NCBI RefSeq assembly: GCF_907164915.1
Contig: NC_061866.1
Span: 41,356,320-41,420,319 of the forward strand
DNA: 64,000 bases
Source of the DNA: Impatiens glandulifera
Taxonomy: Eukaryota; Streptophyta; Magnoliopsida; Ericales; Balsaminaceae
Direction: 5' to 3'
The notes under the pieces were generated by a model, which did not search any database, was not told the origin of the DNA, and saw only the letters and a program-made list of their open reading frames with translations. Position 1 is the first letter of the stretch, and each line of letters begins with the position of its first letter. This document shows, piece by piece, positions 1 to 10,880 of the stretch. The position numbers and the translations under genes are program-made.

Positions 1-1
1 T

Positions 2-598
2 AAAAATGAGGTTGAAAACCAACTTGGTAAAAAGATCAAGGTGTTAAGAAGTGATAGAGGAGGTGAATATGAATCACCTTTTGCCGAGCTATGTGCTCAA
101 CATGGTATAATCCATGAGACGACAGCACCTTATTCTCCTCAGCAAAATGGTACGGCTGAGAGAAAAAATAGAACATTAAAAGAAATGATGAATTCACTTC
201 TATTAAGTTCTGGTCTACCACATAACATGTGGGGAGAAGCTATTTTGACAGCTAATTACCTTTTAAATAAGGTTCCACGAAAGAAGCTAGATAAGAGTCC
301 ATATGAATTATGGCATGAAAGAAAACCATCATATGAATACTTACGAATGTGGGGGTGTCTAGCTAAGGTAGCCGTACCATTACCTAAAAAGGTGAAAGTT
401 GGACCAAAAACTGTTGATTGTATATTTATTGGATATGCACATAACAGTAGTGCTTATCGTTTTCTTGTATTTAAATCGGACATTCCGGATATTCATAAGA
501 ATACGATAATGGAATCGAGAAATGCATCGTTCTTTGAACATGTACTCCATATAAGTCTAATGAAGAACAACGTTCTCCAAAAAGATTTCTTGAACTAG
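2..598 (+). pseudogene. copia integrase, C-terminal part of catalytic core
   Basis: Open from base 2 to a stop at 596-598. The translation contains SDRGGEY, the second acidic position of the integrase DDE core, and the downstream PYSPQQNGTAERKNRT block with the catalytic Glu, then the WGEA..TANYLLN region typical of copia integrases. The N-terminal zinc-binding part lies outside the window. The frame is lost near 540: sense sequence continues in the frame of the reverse transcriptase (frame 1) through an RRSKRAR-type linker. An indel there has broken the polyprotein. It is a dead copy unless helped in trans. Confidence 0.9.
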
Positions 599-2250
599 AT
601 GAACAAGAAAAGGAGAATGAAGTTGAGGTTGAACTTAGACGAAGTAAACGAGCTAGAACCGAAAAATCATTTGGTCCAGATTTTATTACTTTCATGATGG
701 AAAGTGAACCTCAAACGTATAATGAGGCAATTAACTCGTCTGAAGGGCCTCAATGGAAAGAGGCAATTAATAGTGAGATATAATCTATCTTGCAAAACCA
801 TACATGGGAACTAGTGGATCTTCCTCCGGGAAATAAACCACTAGGTTGCCGATGGATTTTCAAAAGGAAAATGAAAGCTGATGGATCAATTGATAAATAT
901 AAGGCAAGACTGGTGGTAAAAGGATATCGCCAACGAGAAGGTCTTGATTATTTTGATACATATTCTCCAGTTACGAGAATAACTTCTATTCGATTGATTC
1001 TTGCGATTGCTTCTTTGCGCAATCTAGAAGTTCATCAAATGGACGTAAAAACAGCTTTCTTAAATGGAGACTTGGAAGAAGAAATTTACATAGATCAACC
1101 TCAAGGGTTTTCTTCTCAAGGGCAAGAAAATAAAGTTTGTAAATTAGTTAAGTCATTGTATGGCTTAAAACAAGCTCCAAAACAATGGCATGAGAAATTT
1201 GATCATGCTATGATCTCAAGTGGATTTAAGATCAATGAATGTGATAAATGTATTTATATTAAAGACACAAAAAATGGTTACGTCATTTTATGTCTTTATG
1301 TAGATGACATACTTATCATTGGAAGTGATGATAAAATGGTTAAATCCACTAAAGATATGTTAAATTCAAAATTTGACATGAAAGATATGGGATTGGCTGA
1401 TGTGATTCTTGGAATCAAAGTGATTAGAACATCGGAAGGGATAGTTCTAAGTCAGTCACATTATGTAGATAAAATCCTCGAAAAATTTAACAATGATGAT
1501 TCTGCATTGGCTAAGACTCCGATAGATACGAGTCAACATCTATCTAAAAATCGCGGAGAGAGTGTATCTCAATTAGAATATTCTCGAATAATTGGGAGTC
1601 TAATGTACTTAATGAGTTGTACAAGACCAGATATAGCCTATGTAGTAAGCAAACTAAGTAGATACACGAGTAATCCGGGTAATAATCATTGGAAAGCCAT
1701 TGTACGATTACTTAGGTATTTAAGAAATACTCGTGATTATGGTCTGCACTACACGAGACATCCTGCTGTTATCGAAGGGTACACTGATGCTAATTGGATT
1801 TCAGATATGAAAGACTCTAAGTCAACAAGTGGATATGTATTTACACTTGGAGGTGCAGCTATATCTTGGAAATCTTCTAAACAAACTGTTATTGCAAGAT
1901 CCACGATGGAATCTGAATTTATAGCTCTTGACAAATGTGGTGAAGAAGCTGAATGGCTACGTCTATTCTTAGTAGATATTCCAATATGGTCTAAGCCCGT
2001 ACCAGCAATTTCTATTCATTGTGATAGTCAATCTGCGATTGGACGAGCTAAGAGTCATATGTATAATGGTAAGTCTAGACATATACGTCGTAGACATAAT
2101 ACCATTAGACAATTACTCTCTACTGGAATTATCTCAATTGATTACGTAAAATCAAAAGATAATATTGCGGATCCGCTAACCAAAGGGTTAAATAGAGAGT
2201 TGGTGTTAAAGTCCTCACAAGGAATGGGACTTAAGCCTACAATAAGTTAG
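547..2250 (+). pseudogene. copia reverse transcriptase and RNase H, interrupted by one stop
   Basis: The frame runs from the integrase/RT linker (from about 547) through one in-frame TAA at 781-783, and is then open to the stop at 2248-2250. Reading from position 790, the RT contains [23 protein letters not shown], the catalytic YVDD (about residues 170-173) and the [16 protein letters not shown] block. RNase H follows with [17 protein letters not shown] and IHCDSQSAI, ending DPLTKGL. These are the standard Ty1/copia pol signatures in the right order. The late stop and the frameshift upstream make this a pseudogene, but decay is slight, so the insertion is probably not very old. Confidence 0.93.
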
Positions 2251-2751
2251 TATGAAGGGAAACCCAACCTATGATGACTGGAAATCCCAAGAACTAGGTT
2301 CAATGGGACAACCTAATTGTACTAAACTTGGTAAATTGCTATGGGTAAAAATCCTACGATAAAATAGCATTTCGGGAAAGGATAAGCACACAGGCTTTTA
2401 ATGATTCTTTATGAATAAAGAGATCACCTATGTGAGAGAGAAGTGGGGCCGCTTCGAAAGAATTGCACGGCTCAATTCTAGACCCTCTCACTGAACCAGG
2501 CGAGTGTTCATGGCCAAAACGAACACAATCATGAGAACTGACATGTATCAGGAAGAATTTTATGTGAAAGTGTGTAATCGTTTACACAAAAGGCAGAATA
2601 GTTCAAGGACATCGAGTCTACTAATCGGCTAGTAAAGTTATATACTTTCATAAGGGAAGGTTCAAAGGGTTACACCTACCTATCCTATGTAAAATTCAAC
2701 TGTTGAACCTTTCACCGGGTTAATCTTTCAATTTCCATTAATGTGGGGGAT
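2251..2751 (+). other. copia 3' non-coding region and polypurine tract
   Basis: About 500 bp without coding sense between pol and the LTR, ending in the purine run GTGGGGGA that would prime plus-strand synthesis. The same stretch recurs at 53717-54221 with high similarity over its full length, including TCGTTTACACAAAAGGCAGA and TCCTATGTA. Non-coding DNA kept between two copies suggests a structural or packaging role, or simply recent shared ancestry. Confidence 0.75.
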
Positions 2752-3722
2752 TGTTGGAATTAAACTAATTCCATTAATTAAATGGAAATGATATTTGGGC
2801 TAATGAAATTCACACCAAATTCAAATGTGAATTAAGTGTGAAATTAATCCAAATGAAATTCACATGAAATTCAAATGTGAATTAAAGTGAAATTAATCCA
2901 AATGAAATTCACATGAAATTCAAATGTGAATTAAAGTGAAATTAATCCAAATGAAATTCACATGAAATTCAAATGTGAATTAAAGTGAAATTAATCCAAA
3001 TGAAATTCACATGAAATTCAAATGTGAATTAAGGTGAAATTTCATCCAAATGAAATTCACATCAAATTCATTGTGAATTAAATTTGTTAATTGTTACAAT
3101 TAACATAAATGTCTTGAATGAGGCAATTAACAAATGATGTTAATTGCCATTGTAACTACAAAATATTTATTGTAGGATGTAACTTGCAAAGATAATGAAA
3201 AGGCAAGCAACGATAACCCTTGGATGAATGGATGATGGATTAGTGACCGTTGGATTAAATAATTGATTATGAGTTTAATTTTCAACTATAAATATCCCTT
3301 CACATTGTATTCTTCTCTATACATTATCTTATCACTTCTCTCTCTAGAATTATAAAGTCTTTCTTTGTTCTTGTGAGTTTTCTTGTGAGTGTTCTTGTGA
3401 GCGTTCTTCGAGTTTCTTGACTCGATCATTTCTGTGCGAAACCCGGTGATTGTGATTTAGGTACTTTTGTCTAGTTCGCTGTTGTAGTGGTTTTTCTGTG
3501 CTAAATCATTGCAGGTTCCGTTGTACCCTGGGAAGCAGCCGCCGACGAAACTCTCCAGCACAAACGGGAGACGGTGAAACTGTTTTAAGGGAACTGTGTT
3601 TCACAGGCCTCGGAGCAAACGAGAAGACATTTTTACATAATTTATTGTATCTGTTGTATTATCCTTTTATTGTATTCATATATTATTTACGTGTAATTTT
3701 TTATGAGATAATATTACCAACA
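2752..3722 (+). repeat. 3' LTR of the copia element
   Basis: Starts TGTTGGAA directly after the polypurine tract and ends ACCAACA, near-complementary to the start as expected of LTR ends. Length about 971 bp. The internal R/U5-like section (CTCTAGAATT, AAACCCGGTGAT, CACAAACGGGAGAC) is shared with the LTRs at 49223 and 54222. A TATA-like TATAAATA lies at about 3288. The LTR has been lengthened by a 49 bp tandem repeat near its start. Confidence 0.88.
2806..3075 (+). repeat. 49 bp tandem repeat inside the LTR
   Basis: About five head-to-tail copies of a 49 bp unit built on the phrases AAATTCACATGAAATTCAAA and GTGAATTAAAGTGAAATTAA. The inner copies are almost identical and the outer ones diverge. 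The related LTR at 54222 carries only about one and a half copies, so the repeat expanded within this lineage. Confidence 0.9.
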
Positions 3723-3749
3723 GAAAGTGTGTGGGTCGGACGTTAGATC

Positions 3750-6700
3750 TCATACCGATCACTGTCCCATGCATTTTGCGTCTGAACACTTTCTCCGTCA
3801 AGTCGAAGTCGGATCGGAGATATCTGGTTCGTTGTTTCTTACTTCTTCCATCTCCGCCTGCACATTTGAAATTAATTTTTATTTATAAAAGTTATATATA
3901 ATTTTATGAAATTTTCAATTAAAGTCATTTAACTTACAATGTTCTCTTGCGCTCGTTCGTCTAGAATCGGGTTGAGGTTTTCTTTTATGGCTTTCGGGGT
4001 ACGGATTCTCTTAAAAAACTTTAACAACAATGGGGGCCCATCCTATTTCAACCGCCTGTTGAAATAAATGATTTATAAAATTAATAACATTCTTTATATT
4101 AAATTATTTAAAATAATGTACATACCAAATCTTCCTCCACTTGTGAAAACGACATACTTCCCGTATGATGCGGGAATTTTAATTTATGAATGTTCACAAC
4201 ATTGATAGCACTGTTTCTCTGCATTTAAAATAAAAAAATAAAGTTAGAAGAAGTGTTGTAAGTTTTTATTTCAATTATAAACCACACCTTAAATTTATAT
4301 GTGAAGTAATGGTTCCGACACACGAACTCCCAATTAGTTGGATCGTAGTCTTGTGGGAGATTGACAAGTACCGTTGCCTCATCTCCATAATAAATTCGGA
4401 TATAACCCCTATTCAAATCAAAGCTCTACTTATCCCATATATGTCTAGCGTGTGTCAATACGGTCGCTCGATCGATATTGACCAATAGGACCATTTGTAC
4501 TCTCGAATGGATCCTGAAAAATAAAACATTCAAATGTTATAAAAAAAATTGAATTATAAATGTATAAGTATTTTATCACCGTCATAGCAAGTCAAAGTGA
4601 ATCCAATTGGTCATCACTTAATGCATTTCACTTCAGTAGATAGTGTGAGATGGATGAGGGGGCCTGCACCACCAACCTCAAATGTCTAGATCACATGCGT
4701 CTGCCATCGCCGCTAGGCCTCCCATCTACCTCTCTAAAAGTCAGAGAAATCTTTGACCCCGGTGGCCTCCTAGATAGAACGATATTCTTGTTCTTCCCTC
4801 GTCTCTTCCGGACAAAAGATTTTGCAAAAATAACAAATTCAATATTAGGTGTAAATCAATACAAACAATAAATATGTGTAAAAATGTTACCTGTCGATGA
4901 TGGGTCATGAGTGGACTGATGCTCATGATCCTCCTCCTCCTCCTGATCCTCTAGATCCTTCGCCTGATCCTCCACCTAACACTCCTGATTAGCAAACGCA
5001 CTCTCAATAAATTCTTGAGCCGCATCATCCTCGTGTGTACCACCTGTTGGGTCAGCAATAGCTAACGGGTCCACGACATACACTGTCTCTAGAAGACTCT
5101 CCTCGGATCTTAATGTGATCTGCCTGTGCAAGTAAGTTCTTGAATGTCATGTCTAGTTTCTTCGGTGTTTTTCATATACCCTTCCAAATAGTTTGTTGGC
5201 CACCACCATTCATTTTGCATGCATATCATTAATATACTGGAGAATAATTAAAGTAAAAACATTAAAGTAAAAACATAAATCTAGCTAATTAATCTTAACT
5301 ATATATTTGTAAACCGTGGGTTTATTTTTGTCGCAATCTTCCAACCGGGTCGTGATGACGTATCAGAGGCGTAGAATACTTGTTTTGCTTGACTCGCCAA
5401 TATATACGGGTCTTGACTTTGGGTTTTCAAAATCCGGTTTACATTGATACTTACGAAGCCATATTTATCCACTTTCACTCCTCGTTCCCCAGAATATGTA
5501 TCAAACCACTTACACTTGAATAAAACAACTCGTTTGTGAGAAAAGTATTGTACTTGGATTATATCCGTTAAAACTTCGTAGTATGACATAGTATCTGACT
5601 CGTTGTACCATTCAACAAACACTCCACTATTTTGAGTGGTTAAACATTCGTCGTGTTTTTCTGTACATTTGTATCTGTTTATTTTACACCAAACATACAT
5701 ACATGAGTACATAGTTAGACCTTCGCCTAAGATCTTAAGATCTCTTGATATATCATTATCTTCTGCTAATTTAGCGACATATATATACATTCCCGAACAT
5801 TCGTTAATTGTAAATCAAAATAAAGTTATAAGATGTGGTTTTGAATCTACTCACTCTATGCTTAAAATAGGTGGCATACGTTTCTCCACGAGACTCATTG
5901 TTATTACAATACTGCATATACTCACTGTAAATAGATCAAATATTAAATAGCATACTCTTTAATGTTAATTAATAAGACGTACTATAATAAAAAAAATATT
6001 GTATCTTACATGTAAAAAGCGTCTGATTCGGGACAATTTTTTAAAATGTATGAATGAGCCGTCACTCGATCGCTATAATCCAAGTTGTATATTTTTCCGT
6101 TGGATAGGTCTTCCAACGATGAAAATATTGAAAGACACGCGATTGAAGTTTGTGCATGTTCTTGGTCTTCCTCCTCCATATACCTGGCACATAAGTCAAT
6201 ACTCTCATTTACAAGATAACTCTCGCTTATTGAGGCTTCAGGGTGGTTTTTATTTTACAAATATCTTTTTATTGTACTCATGTGATGTTCTATCGGATAC
6301 ATCCATCGATACTAGATAGGCCCCCAAGTGAACCGGGAGATGCATCATGATGTCGAAGATTTATGATGAGAAAATCATTTCAAATTTGCAAAGTGTCGTT
6401 ATAATATCCAAGTACAATTGTTTGAGTTCCGTTGCAATCAACTCTTTGGAGCATAATAAATGAAAAATTGGGACAAATTTACTTGTTTGAGTTCCGTTGC
6501 AATCAACTCTTTGGAGCATAACAAATGAAAAATTGGGACAAATTTACTATAACATCATATACATGATTGGGAAGTAATCCAAGGGTTGCTAAAGGAATAA
6601 GATATATTTCAATAAAATGTGATAATCATGACTCTTTAATTTCGTAAACTTCTTCTTTTCCAAATTTACACAACCTCCAATATTTGAGCAAAAACCATCA

Positions 6701-6990
6701 GACAACTTAAGATCTTTCAAGAACTTACAAACACGTTTTTTATGATCAGAGGACAAAGTGAAAGACGCTTCTGAATAATGAACCACTCCTCCATTATTTA
6801 CAGGATGTAACCATTGTTTTATGCCCAATAGTTATAAATCTTTACGACTTTATGACCATCCTTAGTCTTCTCTTTCATATTCATCATTTTTCTCACCACG
6901 CTATCACAAATATTTTTCTCAGTATGTATCACATCCAAATTATGTCTCAATAATAGTGATTTTCAATGAGACAAACAGAAGAAAATACTA
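3750..6990 (-). pseudogene. CACTA (En/Spm) TNP2-type transposase remnant
   Basis: Read on the minus strand from about 6990 downwards, short frames match the TNP2 transposase in order. First, an LRHNLDVIHTEKN block (about 6900-6960). Then GIKQWLHP..SFTLS..FLKDLKLSDGF with LKSHDYHILL (6589-6828), the end of the transposase core and start of the DUF4218 region. Then MMHLPVHLG and a STLKRY/PEASISE-like region (about 6180-6350). Finally a clear DUF4216 module at 5299-5790 with VLFKCKWFDT, KYGFVSIN and DPYILASQAKQVFY. Multiple frameshifts and stops, plus a 65 bp duplication at 6418-6547, make it non-functional. The 3' part (3750-5290) is acidic low-complexity coding-like sequence. I could not place CACTA termini. 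Confidence 0.85.
6418..6547 (+). repeat. 65 bp direct duplication in the CACTA transposase
   Basis: Positions 6418-6482 and 6483-6547 are almost identical (one difference, AATAAATG against AACAAATG). Because 65 is not a multiple of three, the duplication itself shifts the transposase frame. Confidence 0.95.
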
Positions 6991-7007
6991 AGTTTATTCA
7001 ATTGTCT

Positions 7008-7090
7008 CCCCATATTTCATGATAAATCCCCCTATTTCATGATAAATCCCCCTATTTCATGATAAATCCCCCTATTTCATGATAAATCTT
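7008..7090 (+). repeat. 20 bp minisatellite, 4 copies
   Basis: Four adjacent copies of a 20 bp unit beginning TTTCATGATAAATCCCCCTA, the first slightly diverged. It sits at the 5' border of the recognisable CACTA transposase. Confidence 0.93.
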
Positions 7091-8021
7091 GTTTTCTTAC
7101 TCTGATTACTCTAATCCTTACGTAGTAAGGAGTTGATACATTGCAAATAAAACTACAAATTGTGGTGAGTTACTAATTAATCATTAACAATTGATTTATT
7201 ATATTAATTTAAACTTTTTGACATTTTTCTTTACAAACTGAATGCATTAATTATATATATATATTGACTTCAATGGTGTCATATAGGAATGTAAAGCAAT
7301 ATTTACTACATACAAATAATAGTATATATCAAGTTGAGGGAGCCTACATTAATATAAGCTAGGGATTTTATTGCATGGTTTTCTCAAAATATCCCTAGTG
7401 TATGAATTAGGGGTTTGATGTATTTATTTTGAAAGCATACATAATATTTAATTAAGGTTTTGTTTGGAAAAACACACCTAGTCTAGAACTCAATAATCAA
7501 AATATGTTTTTTTATTAATTTTAATTAATTCGTTTGATTTTGAGTTTATTTCAATATTGTTTTTGTATTGGTCCTATAAATTAATGAATATAGTATAAAT
7601 TAAACAATATAGTATTGTATTATTCTAGTCATAATTTAAGTATTATAATGTTATTTAATAATAAAAAAAATAATTATGTTCACTATTTTATAAATTATAA
7701 TATTTTTTAAAGATATAAATATTGATTTTTTTAGATGATAAGTTAATAACAAAATATAAATCATAATGTTTTATTAAAATTTGTCTTTCAAACTTTGACT
7801 TATAGTACATAGTATGTTAACTTTATTTTCAATAAATATTTATTTTGCATATAAAGAATCTATTTTATCTAAATTGTAAATATAATTGAATTTTAAGATT
7901 TTATTGGCTTAATCTTAAACTTTTTTTTTTCTTTTCGTCATCGTCTAAGTTTCATGTTTCTTTATTTCATTTATTAAGAAATAAATATTTTTAAAATTAA
8001 TTTTTGTGTAACATATTTAGT

Positions 8022-8074
<53 letters not shown>

Positions 8075-8560
8075 TATTTATAAAATGTGTGCATCTTAAT
8101 CTTAATAATAATGCAAAAGACAATAGTTTATAAAATAACATAAATGTCAATTTAACAAATTGAACGTACGCATTATTTAATTGAGTTATGTGACTGTAAA
8201 AAATTTGTTATTATAAATTGTTCTTTTGTTATTAGTATACTAAATAATCATTTAAATTGTTTAATCTAAAAAATGAGAATTGTAATTCTGAGAATCCCAT
8301 AACAGGCAGGCGTACTAGTGGGCACATGTTAATGTGGTCCGAAGTGGCTCAAGGTTCGATGAATTCAACATTGATTTGCGTGTTAGACATTGTTTTAAAA
8401 TAAAATATTATTTTAAAATATTTTAATAATATCTCGCAACTTTTAAAATTAATTATGTACAATAATTAATTTTATTCAAATTTTTAATAATATGAGAATT
8501 TGTTATAATTAAGTGACGATTATGAAATCCGATTTAAATTAATTAAACATAATTAATTTA
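7091..8560. other. AT-rich intergenic DNA
   Basis: No convincing coding frame, RNA gene or repeat family seen, apart from a (TA)n run at 8024-8069. Probably old, decayed repeat DNA. Confidence 0.5.
8024..8069 (+). repeat. (TA)n microsatellite
   Basis: About 22 uninterrupted TA dinucleotides. Confidence 0.97.
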
Positions 8561-10880
8561 AGAAATATTATTCATTTAAAATGTAGAGTCGCAAATTATT
8601 TTAAGATATCAATAAAAGAGTGTACGTGTACAAACGTATTTTACACCAAGTTTCGTTTGGTTCGAAGTTTGGTAATATTCGGGAAAGGGCTTCCGCGCTA
8701 TGTTCTCCGTACCCGTAAAAAACGATTTTACTTTATAAACTTGACTTTTTGAAAATTGATTGTATAACGTTTGAGTTTAAACTAATTATTCTTCCGGTCC
8801 TAGTCATTCTTCTAGATTTTAGCATTATTTGAAATATTGAAACAATAATATTAAAATGTTGGTACATATTGCGGATGATCGTTAGGGAGGATTATACCTA
8901 GAGAATTTCAGTCATTTTTAAGGGTGTTAAGGTTTAGAAATAAACGCTAGTCATAATATTTGTTTGGGAAACATCCTGGAAATATTTTAAAGTCATTTTT
9001 CAACCTCTCGAAATTTTTAGAAAATGGACTGGATCCTAAAATTACAAAAATAATTTTGGATTTTGAAAATTGGAACCAAATAGGCCTTGCAATCAGAGTC
9101 CTATGGTTTGGATCTAATTTTATCGGTCAGGGTCCGGAGACCCTCGGTCGAGGCTTAGGAGCTCTCGGTCTAAGTACCGGAGTCCCTCAGTTAGGGTGTT
9201 AAGGACTTGGTCCTTGCCTAGGTTTTATCAGTCCTGGACTAACCTTGGGCTAGGTTTCTAGATCGAGGTGTAAAAATCTCTCGGTTTGGGGTTAGCTTTG
9301 GGATAAGTCCCTCGGTTCTATGCTCGAGAGCTCTCGGTCCTAAACTTGAGATTCTCGATCCCAATGTTAGACCTCTCGGTCATGGGTCCTCGGACCTCTC
9401 AATCCTGGGTTGGACCTCTCAGTCTAGGATGAAAATCCTCGGTCCTAGCTCAAGAACTTCGGTCTTAGGTCTCAGTCTTAAGTTAAATTTTCTCGGTCCT
9501 AAGTCTCGTCCAAGACTGAATATTCTCGGTCGGATCTCTCGGTCCTCATGAACACCAAAACACAGTTTTGGTAATTAATTTTTTAGCTCTGATTCTTTGA
9601 TCTAAGAGTTTGGGTAGCTTTACAAAGCTCCCATGAATATTTTGATCATCATCTCAAGGTATCAATCGACCTAAATGATGATCAATTTCTTAAAAACAAT
9701 TTGTGATCTAAATTTGGGTTTTTTATTTTTAAAGTTGTTTTGAAGTATAAGGAGCTATCCAATAGCTTCCTTTATCACATATACTTGATTGATATCAAAA
9801 TAAGAACACTAGTTGTTCGTTTTGATCAATTCAAGAACTCAAAATTTTCATTTTATTTGATTTTTTTTATTTTGATCAAACATGATCCAAATAGTTTTCC
9901 AACATGTTTATAATCATGATGAGAAGCTTTTTAGGCTATGATTCAACAAAATTAATCCAAGAACAACAAACCTGATTTTTGGATTTTAAAAAATTTAAAT
10001 TTTGGTTTTTGTTTATTAGATCGATTGATCGGTTCTATTATATCCAGATAGTTTCTAAATGATCCTAAAAATGATTTTCATCCATAAAACATTATTAACA
10101 ACAAGCATACAAACTTTTATAATTTGAAATATAAAAATTTCAATTTCAAATTCAAACTAGAAATATGAATTAGAGGGTGATTGGAATCATACCAATGATT
10201 GAAGAACACTCCTTAGACCTTAAGAAAGTTTTTAGGATGTCGGGATCCAAGTTTTAAGGTCTCAAGCGGATTTTAAAAAAATCTAGAAGCTTTGAGCTTC
10301 ATTGGCAGATTTCTATAATCTTCCGATTTGAAGGTGGAGATTGGATTCTCTGCCTTCGAAATTACTTATGGAAGCTATTTATAGCATTCCTAAGTCAGTT
10401 GGAGGCGTATAATGGCCTAGATCGGCCAAAAGTTATTAATGGCTTTTGGTTGTTCTTGGCTGAAGTCGCCGAAATAGGGATGAGTCATCCCTATTTTCGT
10501 AGGGGAAAATGATCACCATCGTAGGGTGATCATTCTGAGCTTTGAATCAGTTGTTTTCATTGACTATCGATTGAGTTCCAAGTTGGAAAAATCATCCATG
10601 GATCTTCAAGCTTATCTGCTCGGTGTTGCGATGAAGACGAAGACCGGAGGCCAAAACGACATCATTTTAGGCGTGTTTAGGCGTTTCATTAGGCTTCTAG
10701 CATTCCGTCAACGTCTGGAGGAACGGAGCTAAAGGCTCGTTAGTTGTTCCGCCGCGACCCGGATTTGCCCTACTTTCGCTACAACGGGCTACGCTGAGCG
10801 CTTCTAGGCGTTGGATGAGTATACGATGCTCATTTTTCGGCTGTAGCTTCCTTCGGGAGTTTCGGCCAAACTCGATTATG
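8560..10880. mobile_element. possible decayed Ty3/gypsy-related sequence
   Basis: Around 8586 there is AGAGTCGCAAATTATTTTAA, and near 8680 the phrase GGGAAAGGGCTTCCGCGCTA followed by a CCGTACCCGT stretch. These resemble the non-coding segment found next to LTRs in several plant Ty3/gypsy (Tat/Ogre-like) elements. A second, similar phrase lies at about 48920 (GTGGAAAAGGGCTTCGTCGC). The DNA is locally more GC-rich than its surroundings and includes the CTCGGTCC-rich block. No gag or pol coding sequence is recognisable, so the assignment is tentative. Confidence 0.3.
9125..9545 (+). repeat. degenerate CTCGGTCCTA-rich repeat block
   Basis: Over about 420 bp the core CTCGGTC or CTCGGTCCTA recurs close to twenty times at irregular 15-30 bp spacing, with variants such as CTCGGTCTAAG and TCTCAGTCTA. 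The pattern is too irregular for a young minisatellite and looks like an old one that has decayed. Confidence 0.7.

Larger units (their letters stand above)
1..3722 (+). mobile_element. Ty1/copia LTR retrotransposon, 3' part (5' end outside window)
   Basis: The order integrase, reverse transcriptase, RNase H, long non-coding 3' region, polypurine tract, 3' LTR is that of Ty1/copia. The polypurine tract is at about 2742-2750 and the LTR begins TGTTGGAAT at 2752. The element enters from the left edge, so gag, the protease and the 5' LTR are not visible. It is defective: the coding frame shifts near position 540 and a TAA interrupts it at 781-783. The 500 bp between the pol stop and the LTR has a close relative at 53717-54221, showing that a second member of the family lies in the window. 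Confidence 0.93.

Noticed and set aside
8960..9202. 80 aa ORF
   Set aside because: Falls in the CTCGGTCC-rich repeat block with biased low-complexity composition and no recognisable domain.
10526..10732. 68 aa ORF
   Set aside because: No family recognised, no splice or promoter context, and it lies in probable retroelement debris.
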